Positions 1 through 9,614 of a DNA stretch of 64,000 bases are shown piece after piece. This DNA comes from Chelonobacter sp050613185. GTDB lineage: Bacteria; Pseudomonadota; Gammaproteobacteria; Enterobacterales; Pasteurellaceae. Where the stretch lies: contig NZ_CP192511.1 of assembly GCF_050613185.1 (NCBI RefSeq), positions 1,426,001 through 1,490,000 on the forward strand. The letters run 5' to 3'. Position 1 is the first letter of the stretch, and every line of letters starts with the position of its first letter. The position numbers were made by a program, and so were the translations under genes. The notes under the pieces were generated by a model that was given only the letters and a program-made list of their open reading frames with translations, made no database searches and had not been told where the DNA came from.

Positions 1-164
1 CCATCGGCGAAATCATGGATTTGTTCAAGCCCGAAGATTTTGTGTCCGACAGCAAATTAAGCGGCGAATTTCTGCTTGGCTATCATTGCCAAAAAATGGA
101 GATCAAGCGTGACATTGAAAAAGCCATCGAAGCCAAGCAAAAGAAAACCGAAGCAAGCGAATAA
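1..164 (+). CDS. cas8c: Cas8c (Csd1), C-terminal end only
   Basis: The window opens inside this gene. The frame running from base 3 to the TAA at 162-164 gives 53 residues with the sequence FLLGYHCQK, which resembles the C-terminus of type I-C large subunits, followed by a charged Lys/Glu tail. In type I-C the Cas8c protein recognises the PAM and is part of the Cascade surveillance complex with Cas5 and Cas7. The assignment rests mostly on position: it lies 26 bases before cas7, where cas8c is expected (order cas3-cas5-cas8c-cas7-cas4-cas1-cas2). cas3 and cas5 should lie just outside the window. Confidence 0.8.
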   Translation, partial: IGEIMDLFKPEDFVSDSKLSGEFLLGYHCQKMEIKRDIEKAIEAKQKKTEASE

Positions 165-190
165 ATAACCAACATTCAAAGGAAAACCCA

Positions 191-1033
191 ATGAGCTTAA
201 CTAAAAAAATCGACTTCGCCCTGATTATCGGCGTACAAAATGCCAATCCCAACGGCGACCCCTTAAACGGCAACCGCCCGCGTGTGGATTTTTCAGGTAT
301 CGGCGAAATGACCGACGTGTGCCTGAAACGAAAAATCCGCGACCGTTTGCAAGATAGTGGGGAAGCTATTTTCGTGCAATCGGATGAAAAGAAAACCGAT
401 GGCATGACCAGCCTCGCCAATCGTGCCAAGGACAAAGACATTGGCTTAGGGGCAGATGCCTTTAATCCGAAAAAAGCCAACAAAGACGAAACCGCCAAAA
501 AAGCCTGTGAAAAATGGCTGGACGTGCGCAGCTTCGGGCAAGTGTTCGCCTTTGGTAAAAGTGATGATGCTTCGGGTGTCTCCATCGCCGTGCGTGGTCC
601 GGTTACTATTCAATCGGCTTTCAGCATTGAGCCGGTCATCGTTACCAGCACCCAGATTACCAAAAGCGTGAGCGGCGAAGGTGATGGCAGCAAACGCGGC
701 TCCGACACTATGGGCATGAAACACCGTATCGACAAAGGCATTTATGTTGCCTATGGCGCAATGTCGCCGCAATTGGCGGAGCGCACCGGCTTCAGCGATA
801 CCGATGCCGAAAAAATCAAAGCCGTGCTGAGCAAATTGTTTGAAGGCGATGCCTCTTCCGCCCGTCCCGAAGGCAGTATGCAGGTATTGAAGCTGATTTG
901 GTGGGAGCACAACTGCAAATCCGGTCAATATTCATCCGCCAAAGTACACGGCAGCCTGAGCGTGAATGCCGACGGCAGCTATGTGCTGAATAATTTGAAA
1001 GGATTAGAACCCAAAGAGATTAACGGCTTCTAA
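191..1033 (+). CDS. cas7: Type I-C Cascade backbone protein Cas7 (Csd2)
   Basis: This 280-residue protein is the expected length for Csd2/Cas7, the RAMP protein that polymerises along the crRNA to form the backbone of the type I-C Cascade. The N-terminus carries the hallmark NANPNGDP motif (about residues 23-30), followed by the conserved TDVCLKRKIRD stretch. The middle has the HRIDKGIYVAYG segment and the C-terminal part the KLIWWEHN segment typical of Csd2. The start is supported by an AAGGAAA ribosome binding site about 8 bases upstream. The gene ends two bases before cas4, so translation is probably coupled. Base composition matches cas4 and cas1 but not the NYN gene downstream. Confidence 0.95.
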   Translation: MSLTKKIDFALIIGVQNANPNGDPLNGNRPRVDFSGIGEMTDVCLKRKIRDRLQDSGEAIFVQSDEKKTDGMTSLANRAKDKDIGLGADAFNPKKANKDETAKKACEKWLDVRSFGQVFAFGKSDDASGVSIAVRGPVTIQSAFSIEPVIVTSTQITKSVSGEGDGSKRGSDTMGMKHRIDKGIYVAYGAMSPQLAERTGFSDTDAEKIKAVLSKLFEGDASSARPEGSMQVLKLIWWEHNCKSGQYSSAKVHGSLSVNADGSYVLNNLKGLEPKEINGF

Positions 1034-1035
1034 CC

Positions 1036-1653
1036 ATGCGCCCAATCCCCCTCTCCGCCCTGCAACACTATGCCTTTTGTCCGCGCCAATGTGCGTTGAT
1101 ACACAACGAGCAAGCGTGGGCGGAGAATTTTCTTACCGCACAGGGTAGGGCGTTGCATGAGCGGGTGGATTCGGGCGAACCCGAAACACGCAAAGGCATT
1201 CGCTTTGAACGTAGCGTGCACGTATCGGCTGAAAATTTGGGCTTGAGCGGTATTCTCGATATGGTCGAACACGAGCTGGCAACAGGTCGTCTGAAACCGG
1301 TGGAATACAAACGCGGCAAGCCCAAATCTGAGCATTGGGACGAAATCCAGCTTTGCGCGCAGGCTTTGTGTTTGGAAGAAATGACCGGCAAAACGGTGGA
1401 GGAGGGCGCGTTGTGGTATCAGCAAACCCGCCATCGCGAACCGGTCTTGTTTTCAGACGGCCTCAGGCAAGAAACATTGGCGGTGATTGCCAAAGTGCGG
1501 TCGCTGCTGGAAAGTGGTGCAACCCCGCAGCCTGTGTATGGCAAACATTGCAAAGCGTGTTCGTTGTTGGAGCTGTGCCAGCCTTCTTTGTTGAAAAAGG
1601 ATAGGTCGGGGGAGTATGTGGCGGGGTTGTTTGATTACGGTAAAAATGATTAA
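1036..1653 (+). CDS. cas4: CRISPR-associated exonuclease Cas4 (type I-C)
   Basis: Cas4 of 205 residues, a RecB-family nuclease with an iron-sulfur cluster that helps select PAM-containing prespacers and sets spacer length and orientation with Cas1-Cas2. The cluster cysteines are visible: one group near the N-terminus in the FCPRQCALIHNEQAW stretch and three more in KHCKACSLLELC near the C-terminus. The nuclease core is seen in the PVEYKRGKPK segment and the following QLCAQALCLEE helix. It follows cas7 with a two-base gap. A copy of the Haemophilus-type uptake signal lies inside the gene at 1493-1501. Normally cas1 would follow directly; here another gene intervenes. Confidence 0.95.
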   Translation: MRPIPLSALQHYAFCPRQCALIHNEQAWAENFLTAQGRALHERVDSGEPETRKGIRFERSVHVSAENLGLSGILDMVEHELATGRLKPVEYKRGKPKSEHWDEIQLCAQALCLEEMTGKTVEEGALWYQQTRHREPVLFSDGLRQETLAVIAKVRSLLESGATPQPVYGKHCKACSLLELCQPSLLKKDRSGEYVAGLFDYGKND

Positions 1654-1669
1654 TAATTTAAGGGTGAAA

Positions 1670-2482
1670 ATGTCTAAGTACAAAACCAGTTTTAATGTAG
1701 TGGAAGAAAAGTCAGCCTATCTTGCTGTTTTGATTGATAAAGATAATGCTTCGGCAAATAGCATTAAAGCAATATTAGAAGAGGTAACCAAATTTGGCGA
1801 AGCCACGGTTAAACGGATTTATGGGAACTTTGTAGCTGATAATGGAAAGTGGAAGCAAGTTATTAATGAATTTGCGATTAAACCAATGCAGCAATTTGCA
1901 TATACTACAGGCAAGAATGCAACTGATGGTCTTATGATTATTGATGCGATGGATTTACTCTATAAAGAGCGGTTTGACGGATTTTGTATTGTATCTAGCG
2001 ATAGTGATTTTACTGCATTGGCAATCCGCTTAAAGGAGGAGGGGGTAACCGTTTATGGGTTTGGCAAAAAGCAAACGCCCGAAGCTTTTCGCAATGCGTG
2101 TAGTCAATTTATCTATGTGGAAAATTTATTGCCGCCTACTATTGATAAAGAAAAAGAAGAATTGGCAATAGAAAGTAAACCATCTCAAGCCATAGCAGTT
2201 ACTGATACCGCTAAAGCCAAAATAAGCAGTAGCCATGTTCACCATACTGCTCTACCAATGGATATTATTCAAAAAATATTTGAACAATCTGATAGTGAAT
2301 GGGTTACGGCTGCTTCTTTTGGCTCGACTTGGAAGCTCTTGCAGACTGATTTTGATCCGCGAAATTTTGGTTGTAAAAAATTGACCGATTTAATAAAAAA
2401 GCATCCTGATATTTTTGAATATGAAATGCGTCAAAATGCGGAAGGAATGCAGGAGCATATGTACGTCAGATTAAAAAATTAA
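1670..2482 (+). CDS. NYN (PIN-like) domain and LOTUS/OST-HTH domain protein inside the cas operon
   Basis: This 270-residue protein has two recognisable parts. Residues about 15-150 form a NYN/LabA-type (DUF88) PIN-like nuclease fold, with the acidic residues expected at a metal-dependent RNase centre: D23 in VLIDKDN, D86 in NATDGLMIID, and D111/D113 in SSDSDF. Residues about 205-268 resemble an OST-HTH/LOTUS domain, an RNA-binding winged helix, joined by a polar linker. The chosen start has AAGGG upstream; longer in-frame starts would run into the end of cas4. The gene sits 16 bases after cas4 and 20 bases before cas1 on the same strand. It is clearly richer in A and T than its neighbours, which suggests separate acquisition. 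The function here is unknown; RNA cleavage in defence or crRNA/transcript handling is inference only. Confidence 0.85.
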   Translation: MSKYKTSFNVVEEKSAYLAVLIDKDNASANSIKAILEEVTKFGEATVKRIYGNFVADNGKWKQVINEFAIKPMQQFAYTTGKNATDGLMIIDAMDLLYKERFDGFCIVSSDSDFTALAIRLKEEGVTVYGFGKKQTPEAFRNACSQFIYVENLLPPTIDKEKEELAIESKPSQAIAVTDTAKAKISSSHVHHTALPMDIIQKIFEQSDSEWVTAASFGSTWKLLQTDFDPRNFGCKKLTDLIKKHPDIFEYEMRQNAEGMQEHMYVRLKN

Positions 2483-2502
2483 TTGAGAAATTAAAAATAA
2501 TC

Positions 2503-3528
2503 ATGCGCAAACTCCAAAACACCCTCTACATCACCACCCAAGGTACTTACTTGCATAAAGAGCGGGAAACCTTGCTGATTGAAAAAACCGTTGAAGGCGA
2601 GCGGCAGAAGTTGTTGCAATTGCCTGTGCATTCGATTGCGCATATTTTCTGTTTCGGTAATGTGTTGGTGTCGCCGTTTTTGATGGGGTTTTGCGGGGAA
2701 AATAATGTCAATTTGGCGTTTTTTACCGAAAACGGGCGTTATCTCGGGCGTTTGCAGGGGCGGCAGAGCGGCAATGTGTTGTTGCGGCGGGCGCAGTACA
2801 AGGTGTCGGAACATAATCCTGTACCAATTGCGCGTAATATCATTGCGGCGAAAATCCAGTCGTTGAAGCGGGTGTTGCAGCGCAGGCAGCGTAATCATGG
2901 CGAACACGATGAGATTCAGACGGCCATTCGTGCCTTGAATTTCAGTTTGGCGCAATTACAACGGGCGGATAATCTGGAGCAGATTCGCGGCATTGAGGGC
3001 GATGCGGCTTCGCGCTATTTCGGCGTGTTTCAGCATTTGCTGACGCAAAAGTGCGGTTTTGTGTTTAACGGCCGCAACCGCCGCCCGCCGCGCGATCCGG
3101 TCAATGCCTTGCTGTCTTTTCTGTACAGTGTATTGGGCAAGGATATTAGCGGCGCGCTGCAAAGCGTGGGGCTGGATCCGCAAGTGGGCTTTTTGCACGC
3201 TGATCGGCCTGGGCGCGACAGTTTGGCGCAAGATATTTTGGAAGAATTCCGCGCTTGGTGGGTGGACAGAATGGTGTTGAGCCTGATTAACCGCGGTCAA
3301 ATCCGCCTACAGGATTTTGAGACGGAAGCCAGCGGGGCGGTGAATATCAAGGTGGATGCGCGCAAGCTGTTGTTTCAAAGCCTGCAAGCCAAAAAGCAGG
3401 AAAAAATCATTCATCCGTATTTGCAGGAAGAGGTGGAAATCGGCTTGCTGCCCTATATTCAGGCCATGCTGCTGGCACGCCATCTGCGCGGCGATTTGGC
3501 CGAATATCCGCCGTTTTTGATGAGGTAG
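2503..3528 (+). CDS. cas1: CRISPR adaptation integrase Cas1 (type I-C)
   Basis: Cas1 of 341 residues, the catalytic subunit of the Cas1-Cas2 integrase that inserts new spacers at the leader end of the array. The expected metal-binding triad can be placed at E165 (IRGIEGDAASRYF), H232 (VGFLHADRPGR) and D244 (SLAQDILEEFR). The N-terminal beta domain (TLYITTQGTYLHKE) is standard for the I-C subtype. It ends four bases before cas2. An uptake signal copy lies inside the gene at 3049-3057. The ribosome binding site before the ATG is weak, so translation may depend on the upstream NYN gene. All catalytic features are intact, so adaptation is probably functional. Confidence 0.97.
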   Translation: MRKLQNTLYITTQGTYLHKERETLLIEKTVEGERQKLLQLPVHSIAHIFCFGNVLVSPFLMGFCGENNVNLAFFTENGRYLGRLQGRQSGNVLLRRAQYKVSEHNPVPIARNIIAAKIQSLKRVLQRRQRNHGEHDEIQTAIRALNFSLAQLQRADNLEQIRGIEGDAASRYFGVFQHLLTQKCGFVFNGRNRRPPRDPVNALLSFLYSVLGKDISGALQSVGLDPQVGFLHADRPGRDSLAQDILEEFRAWWVDRMVLSLINRGQIRLQDFETEASGAVNIKVDARKLLFQSLQAKKQEKIIHPYLQEEVEIGLLPYIQAMLLARHLRGDLAEYPPFLMR

Positions 3529-3531
3529 CCC

Positions 3532-3825
3532 ATGCTGATGCTGATTACCTATGATATTTCGCTGGAAGACCCCGAAGGCCAAGCGCGCCTGCGGCGGATT
3601 GCCAAACTGTGCCTAGACTACGGCGTGCGCGTGCAATATTCGGTATTCGAATGCGACATCGCCCCCGACCAATGGGTGCGCCTGAAAGCCAAGTTGCTCG
3701 CCACCTATCAACCCGAAACCGACAGCCTGCGCTTTTACCACCTGGGCAGCAAATGGCGACGCAAAGTGGAACACCACGGCGCAAAAGCTGCGGTAGATAT
3801 ATTCAAAGATACACTGATTGTGTAG
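3532..3825 (+). CDS. cas2: CRISPR adaptation protein Cas2
   Basis: Cas2 of 97 residues, the dimeric scaffold of the Cas1-Cas2 integration complex. The ferredoxin-like fold begins with MLMLITYDIS, in which the aspartate of the YDIS motif marks the family. The VRVQYSVFECDI strand and the C-terminal HHGAKAAVDIFKDTLIV tail are typical of type I-C Cas2. It is the last gene of the operon. The AT-rich leader and the array follow on the same strand. Confidence 0.97.
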   Translation: MLMLITYDISLEDPEGQARLRRIAKLCLDYGVRVQYSVFECDIAPDQWVRLKAKLLATYQPETDSLRFYHLGSKWRRKVEHHGAKAAVDIFKDTLIV

Positions 3826-4005
3826 CGCGCTAACCTGTTGTTCTCATGGAAATGCGGGGAGATTGGCGACGCTTGATTTCTTTAACAATTTGGATAAATG
3901 AAATTAATTTTAGATTATGATATAGTCTGATTACTCTTTTTATTTTAGGTGTAAGCGAATATAAATATATAACATATTAATATTTAATACATTTTAAAGT
4001 AGGGT
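3826..4005 (+). promoter_or_regulatory. CRISPR leader between cas2 and the I-C array
   Basis: These 180 bases hold no gene. After the first 50 bases the stretch becomes very rich in A and T, with many TATA-like runs close to the first repeat. Position next to cas2 and next to the most uniform repeats, opposite the decayed end, identifies it as the leader, where array transcription starts and new spacers are added. No single promoter can be fixed by eye. Confidence 0.8.
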
Positions 4006-7000
4006 CCAGCGGCTCATACGCCGCTGTGAGTTGAAACCTCATCATGAAAATAGGTTAGATATTTTAACTTGCCAGCGGCTCATACGCCGCTGTGAGTTGA
4101 AACCGTTTTAGCGATGAAAAATAAGCTCACCCCGATTCCAGCGGCTCATACGCCGCTGTGAGTTGAAACTGATGGTGTATGGGAGCGGCTTCCTGATATT
4201 CCCCAGCGGCTCATACGCCGCTGTGAGTTGAAACAAGCGGCAATGTCGCTAGGGATAGAAAATGAAGCAGCCAGCGGCTCATACGCCGCTGTGAGTTGAA
4301 ACGCCGCTACCAAAATGAACCTTGAGCTTTGCGGAAACCAGCGGCTCATACGCCGCTGTGAGTTGAAACATGGGACAGTCAGAAACGGCTTATTCAGTCG
4401 CCACCAGCGGCTCATACGCCGCTGTGAGTTGAAACACTAATACCCCCTGAACCCGAATCACTTGAACCGCCAGCGGCTCATACGCCGCTGTGAGTTGAAA
4501 CAGCTCCCTTGCGATGAAAGTGTTTAACGGCAGTGCCAGCGGCTCATACGCCGCTGTGAGTTGAAACACACGTGTGCGCCTCGAACTGGAGAGCGCTCGC
4601 CCAGCGGCTCATACGCCGCTGTGAGTTGAAACGTATGTGGACACTTAGATTTGTATGTGGACACTTAGCCAGCGGCTCATACGCCGCTGTGAGTTGAAAC
4701 GCTACCCCAATAACCTTTATTTTTAACTAGTTAACCAGCGGCTCATACGCCGCTGTGAGTTGAAACCCCTGTTTTTGCGCTACTGGCTAAAGGCGTTACG
4801 GCCAGCGGCTCATACGCCGCTGTGAGTTGAAACACGATATGGGCGATAAAACCGGTGGTATCTTATCCCAGCGGCTCATACGCCGCTGTGAGTTGAAACA
4901 CGGAGATTTAATCATGGATCTAAAAAATCCTTTCAGCGGCTCATACGCCGCTGTGAGTTGAAACTCATTCGGAAATATCCGCCAAACTTCATCGAGACCC
5001 AGCGGCTCATACGCCGCTGTGAGTTGAAACTGATTGCAAGCAATCCCCAAATTAATCCAAATATCCAGCGGCTCATACGCCGCTGTGAGTTGAAACAACT
5101 GTTAGGAAAAAAGTAACTATTATTCATAATCCAGCGGCTCATACGCCGCTGTGAGTTGAAACGAATTTCGACGATGATATTCCGTTTTGATCGTCCCAGC
5201 GGCTCATACGCCGCTGTGAGTTGAAACGTTCGATCAGCTGTAGTTTTATGTCGCCCGGCACCCAGCGGCTCATACGCCGCTGTGAGTTGAAACCCATTAT
5301 TAGGCGGTGGAGAACTATTTAATAATATCCAGCGGCTCATACGCCGCTGTGAGTTGAAACATTAAATCAACACCATTTGGGAATTTACCTTTAGCCAGCG
5401 GCTCATACGCCGCTGTGAGTTGAAACCTCGAGACTATCCGGCTTTTAAAGCTGACCGAACCAGCGGCTCATACGCCGCTGTGAGTTGAAACTCCATGGTA
5501 TTCTTGCGCTCTTGGCGCTCAGACACCAGCGGCTCATACGCCGCTGTGAGTTGAAACAAGCCCACCGCAAAATTAATTTCTTGTCCAGTTTCCAGCGGCT
5601 CATACGCCGCTGTGAGTTGAAACGTAAGCCAATCCACCGCATTACTGGGACTGCCATCCAGCGGCTCATACGCCGCTGTGAGTTGAAACAATCGCATTTG
5701 ACCGCACTTGCTCGCTGCGTAGCCAGCGGCTCATACGCCGCTGTGAGTTGAAACAGCCTAAAATCACTAAACAAAGCTACGTCTATGACCCAGCGGCTCA
5801 TACGCCGCTGTGAGTTGAAACAAAGGCAGATAGATTATTTCAGTTTTACAAAAATCCAGCGGCTCATACGCCGCTGTGAGTTGAAACGATAGCTGACACA
5901 TTAATTAACGGCGAGGTTAGAACCAGCGGCTCATACGCCGCTGTGAGTTGAAACGTTGTGATATCCAGGCGTTTAATAATTGCCCCATCCAGCGGCTCAT
6001 ACGCCGCTGTGAGTTGAAACACCATCTCCATCCCCGTCACTATTACCTGAACCACCAGCGGCTCATACGCCGCTGTGAGTTGAAACACATTGTCGCTGGT
6101 CTTAAACGCCAACACAGCTTCCCAGCGGCTCATACGCCGCTGTGAGTTGAAACAGCATGAGGCGGCGAGCGAGGCGGTGTTGAGTGCCCAGCGGCTCATA
6201 CGCCGCTGTGAGTTGAAACCGCAGGGGTGAAATTGTTGTGCGCTCAACTGTGCCCAGCGGCTCATACGCCGCTGTGAGTTGAAACATCTTTCACAACAAT
6301 TAACTTGCCTAACTGCTCCCCAGCGGCTCATACGCCGCTGTGAGTTGAAACATGCAACAAGGTTGCATAATAGCGGTCAATTTCTCCAGCGGCTCATACG
6401 CCGCTGTGAGTTGAAACCCTTTTTTATTTTTAGGAGAACAACATGAAAAATCCAGCGGCTCATACGCCGCTGTGAGTTGAAACAAGCACCGCTTTGTTTT
6501 GTTTCCAAAACTTAACAACCAGCGGCTCATACGCCGCTGTGAGTTGAAACGCCCTGGCTCAAGCCTCAAATTACCCTTGTTATCCAGCGGCTCATACGCC
6601 GCTGTGAGTTGAAACCGGTAATCGAACTGTAATCTGTTGCTGCCATTGCCCAGCGGCTCATACGCCGCTGTGAGTTGAAACGGCCGCTGTGCCACCCGTT
6701 ATTATTGACCAAAGCCCCAGCGGCTCATACGCCGCTGTGAGTTGAAACTAAGCGATCAATAATCTTAGCTCTCAAATCAATTCCAGCGGCTCATACGCCG
6801 CTGTGAGTTGAAACATTTTTAATCCTGCGTTATTGATTTCAACACATCCAGCGGCTCATACGCCGCTGTGAGTTGAAACACGCCGGACAGGTTCGGCACG
6901 CTCGGCGCATAGACCAGCGGCTCATACGCCGCTGTGAGTTGAAACGGTTATCGGCAGTGGATAGGCATAAGCTGCAAAGCCAGCGGCTCATACGCCGCTG

Positions 7001-8198
7001 TGAGTTGAAACAAATCGTCATACTCGATCGCGTCTGGAAAGCCCACCAGCGGCTCATACGCCGCTGTGAGTTGAAACTCGCTCTAGCACTTGCCACAACG
7101 AACACTCTTTCCAGCGGCTCATACGCCGCTGTGAGTTGAAACCATATAAATCAGATGATGGCTATATTGGTGTCTTCCAGCGGCTCATACGCCGCTGTGA
7201 GTTGAAACCACGTTAGATCATCTATGTGTTTGCTAGGCATAAACCAGCGGCTCATACGCCGCTGTGAGTTGAAACTGTAACACCCGAACTTTGGTATCAA
7301 ACATGATACCCAGCGGCTCATACGCCGCTGTGAGTTGAAACAATGTCTGCGCCGCCGTTGCTGTAAAAGGTATATCCAGCGGCTCATACGCCGCTGTGAG
7401 TTGAAACTCACGCGTTATCACCGTATTCCTACCGATTTTAACCAGCGGCTCATACGCCGCTGTGAGTTGAAACTCAACCTTACCCGTATAAACGGCTTTG
7501 TTCAACATCCAGCGGCTCATACGCCGCTGTGAGTTGAAACATCAATATTATTTTTGATGATTTTAATCATGCTTCCAGCGGCTCATACGCCGCTGTGAGT
7601 TGAAACCTCCGCAGCGGACTACCAACAATGTTACAGATCCGCCAGCGGCTCATACGCCGCTGTGAGTTGAAACCGGTCTTGGGCAAAGTCAGCTACCAGG
7701 ACGGCAACCAGCGGCTCATACGCCGCTGTGAGTTGAAACTATACTACTGACGGCTTAAAATTGGGGTGGACTTCCAGCGGCTCATACGCCGCTGTGAGTT
7801 GAAACAGCCAATCAGCGTGCAGATGAAAACGGCAATGACCCAGCGGCTCATACGCCGCTGTGAGTTGAAACAGCACATTTTGACGACTGTCAATCACAGA
7901 TTGTCCAGCGGCTCATACGTCGCTGTGAGTTGAAACCCTGTATTCGACCCATTATCAACGGGCGGAGGTGCCAGCGGCTCATACGCCGCTGTGAGTTGAA
8001 ACGCTTTATTATACACTCCGCGCCATCCTTGAATTTGTCGAGCCTTTATTGAAGTACGAGTTGAAACACAGAGAAAACATTTTCGCGTCTACGGAAAAGT
8101 GTGTCGCTCCTTCACGAAAGTGTGAATTGAAACGCTGAATTATAATGAAATTTTATAATAGGACGAAGATTCTTGCCTATGAAAGTGTGTATTGAAAT
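4006..8198 (+). CRISPR. Type I-C CRISPR array, about 61 intact repeats plus 3 decayed ones
   Basis: A 32-base repeat beginning CCAGCGGC and ending GTGAGTTGAAAC recurs about every 66 bases from 4006 to 8002. I count 61 copies and 60 spacers, most 33-36 bases long. The repeat contains a perfect stem, AGCGGC paired with GCCGCT, around a six-base loop. The last 11 bases, TGAGTTGAAAC, fit the 5' handle left by Cas5 processing in type I-C. Repeats are almost invariant; one near 7904 has CGT for CGC in the stem, still able to pair as G-U, and one near 4933 differs at the first base. Beyond 8002, three degenerate copies of the repeat end at 8067, 8133 and 8198, keeping the 65-66 base rhythm. This places the oldest end on the right and the leader on the left. 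Confidence 0.98.
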
Positions 8199-8294
8199 GA
8201 GATGGTGAATTTCGCTGTTGCCCTCTTCTCAGTAGTGCTATTTAAATCAATTTTATTAATCTAAAATTTGATCTGACCCAAAAAGTTGGACTGC

Positions 8295-9541
8295 TTAATG
8301 AACGGATTGAGTTCGATATTGTATCGGGCTTAATCCTTTTAATCTTACTTGAATTCGTTCAGTATTGTAATACTCAATATATTGATGAACCGCCTGCTCA
8401 ATGTCATCTGCCGTATCAAATTGCCGAACATAAAAACATTCTGTCTTCAGCCTGCCGAAAAAACTTTCCATTGCGCCATTATCCAAACAATTTCCCTTTC
8501 TCGACATACTGATTTGAATCTGATTATCTGCCAATATATTGCGATAAGACGGCATTTGATACTGCCGGCCTTGGTCTGAATGTAATATCGGCGTTGCCTC
8601 CTTCGGGAGCTTATTCACGGCTTGTCGCAACATCTGCTCAACCGGCGCCCTGTTTGGACGACGACCAAGTTGATAAGCAATCACCTCATTGTTAAATAAA
8701 TCTAACATTGGCGATAAATACACTTTATTGCCGTCTTTTGCTTTGAATTCCGTCACATCAGTCACTAATTTCTCGTAAGCATTTTCCGCCGTAAAATGAC
8801 GTACTAACAGATTATCAGCAATTCGACCCACTTCGCCTCTGTAAGAACAATATTTCCGTTTTTTCCTCCCTTTCACCTGTAAGCCCATCATCTGAATCAA
8901 ACGTTGCACCTTTTTGTGATTGACCGTACCGAGTGCCAATGTCACTCGGCGATAGCCATACTGCGGATTCTCTCGTTTAATTTGACGGATTTCCGCTTTT
9001 AAATCGGCCTCTTTATCTGTCTTCGGTTGTTGATGGTAAAAATAAGTGCTTCGGGCTAACTTAATGATATCTAATAATAAATTAAGCGGAAAATCACCGC
9101 TTAAGGCTTTAACAATTTCTGCCTTTCGGCTTCGTCTTTCAGGGATAACTCCATCGACTTTTTTAAGATGGCATTCTCCGCACGCAAACGCAGATTTTCT
9201 TGTTCTAATTGTTTTAACGGCGTTAATGGCTTAACGTGTTTTTTCGATTTATTCGGTTTATTCACGGCTGGTCGTCCTTTGGGCTTATCAATCAGTCCAT
9301 TTATGCCAAATTGTTTGAAACGTTGCAACCATTTAGAAATAACAGTGCCTCCTGAGATACCCAAGGTTAAGGCGATGTGTTCAAGGGAGAACAGCCCTTG
9401 TCGGGCTAATTTGACGGCTTGAAGCTTTTCTTCGACGGTAAATTTTCGGGCAGTATGTTTGACTCGCAAGCCATCTGAGCCCGCATGTTGAAAGTAATAA
9501 TCAACTGTGTGTTGTTTAAATGTTTGGGTATATTTAGTCAT
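8295..9541 (-). CDS. IS3-family transposase OrfAB, made by programmed -1 frameshift
   Basis: OrfB has no useful start codon of its own. Its frame is open from the A AAA AAG slippery site (plus-strand 9158-9164) through to 8295, so the active transposase is expected as an OrfA-OrfB fusion. The OrfB part carries the DDE catalytic core: D in VTDVTEF, D in ILHSDQG and E in AMESFFGRLK, preceded by the NPQYGYRRVT stretch of the IS150 group. The C-terminus YIEYYNTERIQ is also typical. Coordinates cover the fused product; the frame changes near 9160. No disabling mutation is visible. Confidence 0.85.
9101..9541 (-). CDS. IS150-group OrfA, helix-turn-helix DNA-binding protein
   Basis: A 146-residue protein beginning MTKYTQTFK. 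It has a helix-turn-helix region (FTVEEKLQAVKLARQG and HIALTLGISGGTVISKWLQRF) and a C-terminal leucine-rich coiled coil (LKQLEQENLRLRAENAILKK) for dimerisation. The family protein binds the IS ends and can act as a regulator when made without OrfB. The reading frame extends upstream into CRISPR repeats, but the ATG at 9541 is the natural start because the extra residues are only translated array. It overlaps OrfB by about 60 bases in the -1 frame. Confidence 0.88.
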   Translation of the reverse strand: MTKYTQTFKQHTVDYYFQHAGSDGLRVKHTARKFTVEEKLQAVKLARQGLFSLEHIALTLGISGGTVISKWLQRFKQFGINGLIDKPKGRPAVNKPNKSKKHVKPLTPLKQLEQENLRLRAENAILKKSMELSLKDEAERQKLLKP

Positions 9542-9614
9542 AAAAATCTGCACCTTAGTCAGTTGGTTTTGCAGTCCAACTTTTGGGGTGCAGATAAAAG
9601 CCGTTTTAAAATCG

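Larger units (their letters stand above)
8274..9592 (-). mobile_element. Intact IS150-group insertion sequence (IS3 family)
   Basis: The element is about 1.3 kb with imperfect terminal inverted repeats: TGACCCAAAAAGTTGGACTG at the left, and at the right, read in reverse complement, TGCACCCCAAAAGTTGGACT. Pairing may extend four or five bases further out (ATCTG on both sides). Inside lie orfA and orfB on the minus strand with an A6G slippery sequence, the usual IS3 arrangement. I could not identify a clear target duplication. It separates the decayed end of the I-C array from the first repeat of the I-F array. Both transposase parts look intact, so it may still be active. Confidence 0.9.

Noticed and set aside
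4146..7520. Several long open frames on both strands within the I-C array encoding repeated FQLTAAYEPL, FNSQRRMSRW or QRLIRRCELK units
   Set aside because: These are translations of the CRISPR repeat and its complement. The unit repeats with the array and there are no ribosome binding sites. They are not proteins.
8263..9600. A target-site duplication around the IS150-like element
   Set aside because: The short bases on both sides (ATC and GAT) are inverted, not direct, and seem to extend the terminal repeat. No duplication is claimed.
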